5,611 bases of DNA from Syntrophales bacterium (GTDB taxonomy: Bacteria > Desulfobacterota > Syntrophia > Syntrophales > UBA2210): positions 1 through 5,611 of the forward strand of contig JAUSPK010000187.1 in NCBI GenBank assembly GCA_030655735.1, given 5' to 3'. Position numbers and translations under genes: made by a program. This document shows positions 1 to 5,059 of this stretch, piece by piece. How positions within the stretch are numbered: the stretch's first letter is position 1; each line of letters begins with the position of its first letter. The notes under the pieces are model-generated. The model was not told the DNA's origin, made no database searches, and saw only the letters and a program-made list of their open reading frames with translations.

Positions 1-123
1 AGGACTCCCTGGAAGAACAGAAAAAAAGCGGACATATCATGTGCTACAAAACCGGACAATTCTATTTGTTCTTGACAGAAGTTTCTATGGCTGAAGATTT
101 GTGTCTAAAAACAGCCCCTGGCA

Positions 124-525
124 CTATTGTTCGTCATAACCCCAGGATTTCGTGACCATCTCGGCGATTCCGATCAGGAAAATAACCACCCCGATCGTCC
201 ATAAGATGATCCGGCCCTTCAGGGGGATAACCAGAGAGCCGAATATCAGCCAGCAGATAAGAACAAATGAACCGATGATATTGATGACGATCGCGCCCCC
301 CAGACCCAGGCCGCGTATCCCTTTGGCGAAACCGGCCGCCTCCAGGAACAGGGCGACACCGATGCCGAACAGGACGGCCCCCAATATGCTCGGATAAAAA
401 TTGGTGTTTGTCGGAGGCAGGCCCAGAAGATCGATAATGCCAACCGGGAAGAGAAGCAACAATACCCCGAGGACTGCGTTTACAATGCCATCGATAATGA
501 GGAGTGCTTTGTACTTTACCTTCAT
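124..525 (-). CDS. Small four-helix integral membrane protein, function unknown
   Basis: I do not recognise a characterised function. The 133-residue product is strongly hydrophobic, with four likely membrane helices at about residues 7-27, 44-64, 73-100 and 105-124, and a short polar tail ending in YDEQ. The N-terminus MKVKYK is basic, which favours N-in topology, and an even helix number puts both ends in the cytoplasm. A conserved-looking stretch is FYPSILGAVLFGIGVALFLE (residues 43-62), which resembles hypothetical small membrane proteins common in bacteria; that is memory of a pattern and not a search. The ATG at 525 is chosen because AAGGAA lies 6 bases upstream. The gene follows the AlbA_2 gene on the same strand after 49 bases, so it may be co-transcribed, although a candidate promoter of its own lies in the gap. 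Its G+C appears higher than that of the AlbA_2 gene, so the two may have different histories. There are no charged catalytic motifs, so an enzyme is unlikely. Confidence 0.8.
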   Translation of the reverse strand: MKVKYKALLIIDGIVNAVLGVLLLLFPVGIIDLLGLPPTNTNFYPSILGAVLFGIGVALFLEAAGFAKGIRGLGLGGAIVINIIGSFVLICWLIFGSLVIPLKGRIILWTIGVVIFLIGIAEMVTKSWGYDEQ

Positions 526-531
526 CTAACA

Positions 532-537
532 TTCCTT
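532..537 (-). promoter_or_regulatory. Ribosome binding site of the small membrane protein gene
   Basis: On the minus strand AAGGAA sits 6 bases before the ATG at 525. It supports this start over the overlapping reading frame that begins at 532, whose Arg/Gly/His-rich product looks like a frame shadow. Confidence 0.6.
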
Positions 538-551
538 AACGGATAAAATAG

Positions 552-578
552 ATTAGACTGGAAGACAGCCGCTGTCAC
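552..578 (-). promoter_or_regulatory. Candidate sigma70-like promoter for the small membrane protein gene
   Basis: On the minus strand GTGACA (573-578, 5 of 6 to TTGACA) and TCTAAT (552-557, 5 of 6 to TATAAT) are separated by 15 bases, which is shorter than the usual 16-18. The -35 box includes the TGA stop of the upstream AlbA_2 gene. Transcription would start near 545 and leave a leader of about 20 bases that still contains the ribosome binding site. The short spacer makes this only a candidate; read-through from the AlbA_2 promoter is the alternative. Confidence 0.3.
564..576. repeat. Perfect inverted repeat GACAGC-N-GCTGTC at the AlbA_2 stop codon
   Basis: Two 6-base arms flank a single central base. 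The dyad overlaps the end of the AlbA_2 gene and the -35 box and spacer of the candidate promoter for the next gene. As RNA it could form a 5-bp stem with a 3-base loop, but no T run follows on either strand, so a terminator is unlikely. Its position fits an operator better. Confidence 0.4.
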
Positions 579-1540
579 GATCTCATTTCACTCTTACCGG
601 CTTTCGTAGCTTGATCCTGAATATCCACCCTGGAAAAAGTGACCTTAGAGACAAGGGGATGATTGTTTTCGCAGTACATGAAAATTTCAAAATCAACTGG
701 TTCGATTCGAGCAAGTTCTCGATCTGTTATTGGAAGCGAAAGTCGAAATGCCGGCAAAGCAGCCCCTGGATGGATCGGCAGGAAACAAGCCATTCCCGAA
801 CCTCTCTGATGATTCGGGTTTGGAACTCCCACAAATTCCCATCTTCGGGAGGGTTCGAGTGTCCAATTTGATTCGGCTTCGTAGCCAATAGAAAGGACCA
901 CATTCTTTGCTGTTGCTATTCCAGAATTATATAGATACCCATCAATGAAAACCGTGTCCTTGTTATGAAAGGCCCTTAACTCCGGCCAGAGATGCGAATG
1001 ATATTCAGGGAAAAAGAGATTGCGGAGCAAAGATACACTGGGGACGTGAAAACTATCTCCTGCACGTATGTAGTAGTTCCTTCCCGCAGCTTCGGCACGA
1101 TGGGGCTTAAAGTTGCTTTCTGGCACATAGGAAACTGCAAAGCCACAATCGTCTGCCCCATCGTCAATAGCAAACCAATAATCAACTCCTGGTATTGGTG
1201 GATCAGTTGACTGAGAATGAAGTTCTTTCAGGCGGGAAACAAAAGTGGCCGGCTTTTTCACCAAAGACAGTCCTGAAGCACAGTCAATTTTGGTATCAGG
1301 GTCTGGCCGCGCATCTATCCCCCAAACAAGAACACCACCCTCAGTGTTCGCAAAACCTGCGAGGGCCTCACTCCATATTCTCTTTACGTCTTTATCCTTA
1401 AGCTGTTCTGCTCCCTTAAAATCCAGCCAATCCGTCTCAAATGATGGTGGGTCAGAGTTAATGAGTCCTTTTAGAAACGTAATCCCGTCAGCATTGACTT
1501 TATTGAAAAAGTCCAAAGCATGTGATGGTTTTTCGTTCAT
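575..1540 (-). CDS. AlbA_2 (Schlafen-type) domain protein with C-terminal beta-rich domain
   Basis: The 321-residue protein carries an AlbA_2 domain at about residues 33-175. The hallmarks are E35 and the LDFKG block (D40, F41, K42), the FANTEGGVLVWGID block (63-76) and the YYIRAGDSFHVPS block (156-168), the usual order in this family. AlbA_2 domains occur in bacterial regulators fused to helix-turn-helix or helicase domains and in the Schlafen RNase core. E35, D40 and D76 are spaced much like the Schlafen nuclease carboxylates, so RNase activity is possible by inference, with Asp at the second position. Residues 190-305 (IDGYLYNSGIATAKNV and after) look like an all-beta, immunoglobulin-like fold. 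I see no helix-turn-helix, helicase or membrane segment, so the protein is probably soluble. The ATG at 1540 has AGGAAG 4 bases upstream. G+C is lower than in the genes to the right, which suggests transfer. Domain assignment is firm; role is unknown (defence, RNA processing or regulation). Confidence 0.88.
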   Translation of the reverse strand: MNEKPSHALDFFNKVNADGITFLKGLINSDPPSFETDWLDFKGAEQLKDKDVKRIWSEALAGFANTEGGVLVWGIDARPDPDTKIDCASGLSLVKKPATFVSRLKELHSQSTDPPIPGVDYWFAIDDGADDCGFAVSYVPESNFKPHRAEAAGRNYYIRAGDSFHVPSVSLLRNLFFPEYHSHLWPELRAFHNKDTVFIDGYLYNSGIATAKNVVLSIGYEAESNWTLEPSRRWEFVGVPNPNHQRGSGMACFLPIHPGAALPAFRLSLPITDRELARIEPVDFEIFMYCENNHPLVSKVTFSRVDIQDQATKAGKSEMRS

Positions 1541-1544
1541 TGTT

Positions 1545-1550
1545 CTTCCT
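1545..1550 (-). promoter_or_regulatory. Ribosome binding site of the AlbA_2 gene
   Basis: On the minus strand AGGAAG lies 4 bases before the ATG at 1540, or 6 bases if only AGGA is counted. It fixes the chosen start. Confidence 0.6.
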
Positions 1551-1585
1551 AATTTTTAACGTCACGGCTAAAAAATTGTGCCAGC

Positions 1586-1639
1586 AACTATTTTCCCTGC
1601 CGAATCGTGCTGTTTGCTTTAGATCAGGAACTATTCCCC
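1586..1639. repeat. Direct repeat AACTATT(TT)CCC, two copies
   Basis: AACTATTTTCCC (1586-1597) and AACTATTCCCC (1629-1639) lie 43 bases apart start to start, close to four helical turns, in the leader of the AlbA_2 gene just downstream of its predicted transcription start. They could be paired protein binding sites. They are short and differ by a two-base insertion, so chance is quite possible. Confidence 0.25.
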
Positions 1640-1655
1640 CCGGAATGTAATAAAA

Positions 1656-1683
1656 ACCATACACCCTGAAAAAACTTTGTCAA
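1656..1683 (-). promoter_or_regulatory. Sigma70-like promoter of the AlbA_2 gene
   Basis: On the minus strand a perfect TTGACA (1678-1683) is followed after 16 bases by TATGGT (1656-1661, 4 of 6 to TATAAT). An AT-rich run (TATATAAAAT) lies directly upstream and could act as an UP element. Transcription would start near 1649, giving a leader of about 108 bases before the ATG at 1540. Confidence 0.5.
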
Positions 1684-1732
1684 GAGATTTTATATAGTTG
1701 AATGTTCGTGTCGGTGGCGGGTGATCTCTGCC

Positions 1733-1761
1733 GGGCCGGCGGGCCGGCGGGCCGCCTTTTT
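1733..1761 (+). repeat. Tandem GGGCCGGC repeat followed by a T tract
   Basis: Three abutting 8-base units read GGGCCGGC, GGGCCGGC and GGGCCGCC (1733-1756), followed by five T (1757-1761). On the plus strand GGCGG (1738-1742) can pair with CCGCC (1752-1756) directly before the T run, which is the shape of an intrinsic terminator, though the stem is only 5 bp with a 9-base loop. It lies just upstream of the methyltransferase promoter, and no plus-strand gene precedes it in the window, so if it terminates anything it would shield that promoter from upstream transcription. A simple-sequence expansion is the other reading. Confidence 0.5.
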
Positions 1762-1766
1762 ATGAC

Positions 1767-1794
1767 TTGAAATAACAGCCGTACGGGCTATACT
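1767..1794 (+). promoter_or_regulatory. Sigma70-like promoter of the pcm operon
   Basis: TTGAAA (1767-1772, 5 of 6) and TATACT (1789-1794, 5 of 6) are spaced by 16 bases. The expected start is near 1801, about 118 bases before the ATG at 1919. The spacer contains the perfect palindrome CCGTACGG (1779-1786), inside a slightly larger imperfect dyad (AGCC...GGCT, 1777-1789), which is where a repressor could block polymerase. This is the best rightward promoter I can find for the two-gene operon. Confidence 0.5.
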
Positions 1795-1918
1795 GATTTC
1801 CAGGTTTTTAATCTTCCCCCGCTCTATCGGCCGCTACCGGATCTTCAGCGCAGGGCACCTACTCTCTTCCTCCCGTGACAGTTATACGGCGGGGCCAACA
1901 GCGACGTACCGCAGACAG

Positions 1919-2650
1919 ATGAATACGATCCGAAACATATCCATAGCGATCATGGCAGTCCTCCTCGCCGCCGTACCGGCGGCAAGCGCGTCCGCCGCGG
2001 AGCCGGACGAGGCGGCCTTCACGACCATGCGGGAACGGATGGTCACGTATCAGATCGCCCGGAGGGGGGTTAAGGACCGGGAGGTCCTGCGAGCGATGAA
2101 CACCGTCCCCCGCCACCGGTTCGTCCCGAGGGGGCTGATGGGCGAGGCATACGACGACACGCCCCTCCCCATCGGCTACGGACAGACCATCTCCCAGCCC
2201 TACATCGTGGCGTACATGACACAGATCATCAAGGTGAACAGGGGAGATACGGTCCTCGAGATAGGGACGGGATCGGGGTACCAGGCGGCGGTCCTCTCGG
2301 CCGTCGCGGGGAAGGTTTACACGATCGAGATCATACCGCAGCTCGCGAAGTTGGCCGCGCGCAGGCTGGAGGAGCTGGGGTACGAAAATGTCTCGGCCAG
2401 GTGCGCCGACGGCTACTACGGCTGGCAAAGATACGCCCCCTTCGACGCGATCATCGTGACCGCCGCGGCCGGACACATCCCGCCGCCCCTCCTGAAACAG
2501 CTCAAGCCGGGGGGACGAATGATCATACCGGTCGGAGGCCCCTTCATGGTTCAGAGCCTGATCCTCGTGGAAAAGGATCGTGCCGGGAGGATAACCACCC
2601 GGAACCTGATGGCGGTCCGCTTCGTTCCCCTCACCGGGAGGCACGAATAG
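1919..2650 (+). CDS. pcm: Protein-L-isoaspartate O-methyltransferase, apparently exported
   Basis: This enzyme transfers a methyl group from SAM to L-isoaspartyl (and D-aspartyl) residues of damaged proteins so they can revert to aspartate. The 243-residue product shows the family signatures: PLPIGYGQTISQPYIVA (82-98, substrate side), motif I VLEIGTGSGYQAA (112-124, SAM loop), the acidic VYTIEI strand (133-138), FDAIIVTAAA (175-184) and LKPGGRMIIPVG (195-206). The catalytic part starts near residue 37, so the usual enzyme of about 205-215 residues carries an N-terminal extension. That extension reads as a signal peptide: R5, a hydrophobic run at about 9-22, and small residues SASAA (23-27) before EPDE. 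Export to the periplasm is therefore inferred. No strong ribosome binding site precedes the ATG; I keep it because it gives the complete signal peptide. ATG at 1952 is an alternative that would shorten it. The gene ends 3 bases before the next one. Confidence 0.93.
   Translation: MNTIRNISIAIMAVLLAAVPAASASAAEPDEAAFTTMRERMVTYQIARRGVKDREVLRAMNTVPRHRFVPRGLMGEAYDDTPLPIGYGQTISQPYIVAYMTQIIKVNRGDTVLEIGTGSGYQAAVLSAVAGKVYTIEIIPQLAKLAARRLEELGYENVSARCADGYYGWQRYAPFDAIIVTAAAGHIPPPLLKQLKPGGRMIIPVGGPFMVQSLILVEKDRAGRITTRNLMAVRFVPLTGRHE
2636..2641 (+). promoter_or_regulatory. Ribosome binding site of the SpeE-like membrane protein gene
   Basis: GGGAGG lies inside the last codons of pcm, 12 bases before the ATG at 2654. 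The spacing is longer than usual, so translation of the second gene probably depends partly on ribosomes finishing pcm (translational coupling). Confidence 0.4.
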
Positions 2651-2653
2651 CCT

Positions 2654-5059
2654 ATGGATTCCCACCTGTCGATCAGAAGGGTCCAGGTCGTGGTCTTCCT
2701 CGTATCGGCCGCCCTGATCGCCTACGAGATCCTTCTCTTCAAGCTCTTCGCCATCCGCTACTGGCACCACTTCGCCTACCTGATCGTCAGCATCGCCCTG
2801 CTCGGCTTCGGCGCGAGCGGCACCTTTATCTTTCTGTTCCGCCGGTGGTTGAAGCGGCACTTCCGCGCGGTCCTGTATCTCGCCCCCTTCCTGATGGTCA
2901 TCTCCATCTGGGGCAACATCTTCCTGGGCCGCCTGATCGCCTTCAACCCGCTGATGTTCATTTGGCAGCCGCGCGAGGCGCTCGGCCTCCTCGCCCTCAG
3001 CCTCGCCATCCTGATCCCCTTTTTCATCGGCGCCGTGTGCGTGGGGCTGAGCCTTTCGGTCCACACCGGCGAGATCCACCGGATCTACTTCGCTAACCTG
3101 GCCGGCTCGGGCGTCGGGAGCCTCCCGGTCCTCCTGACCTTCTTCCACCTGGGCCCCCATGAGATCATACTGATCATCTCCCTGATTACCCTCTGCGCGA
3201 CCTTCGCGGTTGGGGGGAGCCGCGGACGGACCATTATCTCGGCAATCGCACTGATCGCCACGGTCCCCCTCTACCTCATCCTCCTGCACGGCAGGCCCGT
3301 GGGGATGAGCGAATTCAAGGACCTGTCCATTGCCCGAACCCAGATGGGGGCCAGGATTGAGGCGGAGGTATTCGGCCCGCTCGGCCTCGTCACCGTCCTG
3401 GACAGCCCCGCCTACCACTACCTCCCCGACCTGAGCCTGAACTGTCCCTTCGACCTGCCGGGGCAGAAGGGCCTCTTCCTGAACGGGGATGCGGCGGGGG
3501 CGATCAACGTGGCCAGTGGCGATATGCGCTTCATGGAGTGGCGCACCACCTCTCTTCCCTACCGCCTCCTGGACAGGCCGTCGGTCCTCATCATCGGCGG
3601 GGGCGGGGGAACGGAGATCCTGAACGCGCGCCACCACGGGGCGAAGGAGATATCCGTCGTGGAGATGAACCGTGAGGTCATCCACCTCATGCAGGGCCGC
3701 TACCGCGCCTTCAGCGGGGATATCTACGGCCCGGAACGCTCCCGGATTTTCACCGAGGACGGGAGGGGTTACCTGGAAAGGACGCAGCAGCGCTTCGACC
3801 TGATCCAGATGAGCCTCCTTGAATCGATGGAGTCCTCCTCCGCTGGTGTCTTCTCGCTGAACGAAAATTACCTCTTTACGACCGAGGCCCTCAGGACCGC
3901 CCTGGGCCGCCTCACCCCCGGGGGGATCCTCAGCATATCGCGATGGATCAAGAACCCGCCCCGCGATTCGATCAAGATCCTGGCAACGGCGATCTCCGCC
4001 CTCGGGCCCCGCGACGCGGCCGGATCGATCGTCATGATACGGAGCTGGCAGACCGCGACGCTCCTGGTCAAGAGGGGTCCCTTCACCCCGGGTGAGATAG
4101 AGACCGTCAAAGAGTTCTGCAGGGGCCGCCTTTTCGACTTGTGCTACTACCCCGGGATCAGGGAGGGGGAGACGAACATCGTCAACAGGCTGGACGAGAG
4201 CTACTTCTTTACCGCCGCGACACGGCTGCTGGCGGGTGAGGGGGAACACTTCTACGAGGAGTATCCCTTCTACGTCCGGCCCGCCACCGACGACCGCCCC
4301 TTCTTCGCCCACACCTTCAAGACGGCGGTCCTGAAGAAATATCTCATCCCGTACGGGCGGGTCTCGATTCCCCTTATCGACTGGGGGTACATCCTCGTCT
4401 GGACGGCTCTCGGCATCCTTGTCCTCCTCAGCCTGCTCCTGATACTCGTCCCCATCGGGATAGCCGGGGGGGCGGCGCGCGGGAGATTCCCCGTCTTCAT
4501 CTACTTCGGCTCCCTCGGCCTGGCCTATATGTTCCTGGAGATGTCGTTCCTCCAGCAGTTTATCCGCTACCTGTACGACCCCGTCTTCTCCGCGGCCGTC
4601 GTCATCGGCTCCTTCCTCATCTATTCGGGGATCGGGAGCCTGATCGCGGGGAGAATCGGCATGGATGCGCGCAGACAGGTCCCGGTCGCTGTTCTCTGGA
4701 TCGCGGCAGTTGCGATCGTCTACCTGCTCGCCGATCCACTGCTCCAGGGAATTCTCTTCTCCCTCCCCCTGGGGGCACGGATGGTGATCTGCAGCCTGCT
4801 GATAGCGCCCCTCGCCCTCCCGATGGGGGCCCCCTTCCCCGCCGGCCTGAGCCGTCTCACGGGAGAAGACGAGCCCCTGATCCCGTGGGCATGGGGGATC
4901 AACGGCTTCCTCTCCGTCATCGGGGCGTCGGTGGCCGTCCTGGTCGCGATCGGGTGGGGGTTCAGATCGGTGGTGCTAGCCGCCCTGGCGCTCTATATCC
5001 TGGCGGCGGGGGTGTATTGGGGATGGTTCAGGCGGGGGTTCGCTCCCACGCGTCGATAG
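2654..5059 (+). CDS. Polytopic membrane protein with central spermidine-synthase-like SAM domain
   Basis: The 801-residue protein has three parts. Residues 10-212 hold about seven membrane helices (near 10-32, 39-63, 72-92, 108-135, 145-166, 168-187, 192-211). Residues 213-575 are soluble and contain a spermidine-synthase-like Rossmann domain: SAM loop VLIIGGGGGTEILNA (311-325), acidic strand VVEMNR (335-340), EDGRGYL (368-374), FDLIQMSLLES (381-391), LTPGGILSISRW (420-431) and TDDRPFFAH (545-553). Residues 576-790 add about seven helices with a FLEMSFLQQF motif (627-636). True aminopropyltransferases have a catalytic Asp after the FD strand (D-S-x-D type); here QMSLLES replaces it, so polyamine synthesis is doubtful. 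SAM binding seems intact. Basic loops (RRWLKRHFR 63-71, RIGMDARRQ 668-675, RRGFAPTRR at the end) suggest that the SAM domain faces outward, by inference. Fusions of this type are widespread and mostly uncharacterised. It is the second gene of the pcm operon, and its 3' end overlaps the patatin gene. Confidence 0.85.
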   Translation: MDSHLSIRRVQVVVFLVSAALIAYEILLFKLFAIRYWHHFAYLIVSIALLGFGASGTFIFLFRRWLKRHFRAVLYLAPFLMVISIWGNIFLGRLIAFNPLMFIWQPREALGLLALSLAILIPFFIGAVCVGLSLSVHTGEIHRIYFANLAGSGVGSLPVLLTFFHLGPHEIILIISLITLCATFAVGGSRGRTIISAIALIATVPLYLILLHGRPVGMSEFKDLSIARTQMGARIEAEVFGPLGLVTVLDSPAYHYLPDLSLNCPFDLPGQKGLFLNGDAAGAINVASGDMRFMEWRTTSLPYRLLDRPSVLIIGGGGGTEILNARHHGAKEISVVEMNREVIHLMQGRYRAFSGDIYGPERSRIFTEDGRGYLERTQQRFDLIQMSLLESMESSSAGVFSLNENYLFTTEALRTALGRLTPGGILSISRWIKNPPRDSIKILATAISALGPRDAAGSIVMIRSWQTATLLVKRGPFTPGEIETVKEFCRGRLFDLCYYPGIREGETNIVNRLDESYFFTAATRLLAGEGEHFYEEYPFYVRPATDDRPFFAHTFKTAVLKKYLIPYGRVSIPLIDWGYILVWTALGILVLLSLLLILVPIGIAGGAARGRFPVFIYFGSLGLAYMFLEMSFLQQFIRYLYDPVFSAAVVIGSFLIYSGIGSLIAGRIGMDARRQVPVAVLWIAAVAIVYLLADPLLQGILFSLPLGARMVICSLLIAPLALPMGAPFPAGLSRLTGEDEPLIPWAWGINGFLSVIGASVAVLVAIGWGFRSVVLAALALYILAAGVYWGWFRRGFAPTRR

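Larger units (their letters stand above)
1541..1918. other. Divergent intergenic region with promoters for both directions
   Basis: This 378-base stretch has no convincing gene. Its left half (1541-1730) is AT-rich and holds the leftward promoter of the AlbA_2 gene and two copies of an AACTATT..CCC element. At about 1731 it turns abruptly GC-rich with an 8-base tandem repeat, followed by the rightward promoter and a leader of about 118 bases for the methyltransferase gene. Both genes therefore appear to be transcribed away from each other from separate promoters about 100 bases apart. I see no tRNA, riboswitch or other folded RNA of recognisable type here. Confidence 0.6.

Noticed and set aside
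72..77. TTGACA on the plus strand in the left flank, as a possible promoter.
   Set aside because: The best -10 at the right spacing matches only 3 of 6 bases, and no plus-strand gene follows.
1..123. Possible terminator after the small membrane protein gene (T run on the minus strand near 109-113).
   Set aside because: The only stem before the T run is 3 bp, too weak to call. I see nothing else in this flank apart from a short ACAT-N3-ATGT dyad at about 34-44.
134..532. A minus-strand frame of 132 codons overlapping the small membrane protein.
   Set aside because: The product is rich in Arg, Gly and His without motifs; the neighbouring frame gives a coherent four-helix membrane protein with a ribosome binding site.
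611..1559. Several plus-strand frames of 68-104 codons antisense to the AlbA_2 gene.
   Set aside because: They have no family resemblance and lie opposite a gene with clear AlbA_2 motifs.
2401..3096. A 231-codon plus-strand frame overlapping the end of pcm and the start of the SpeE-like gene.
   Set aside because: The Arg/Pro/His-rich product has no domain, and the region is already coding in another frame.
4081..4200. Possible second enzymatic domain after the SpeE-like Rossmann fold.
   Set aside because: The sequence (residues about 476-530) fits the C-terminal extension of these fusions, with no separate catalytic motif.
1859..4312. An 817-codon open frame on the minus strand, antisense to pcm and the SpeE-like gene.
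   Set aside because: It is a shadow of GC-rich codon use on the plus strand. Its product is a low-complexity mix of Glu, Gly, Asp, Arg and Gln with no hydrophobic core or recognisable domain, while the plus strand carries two clear protein families.
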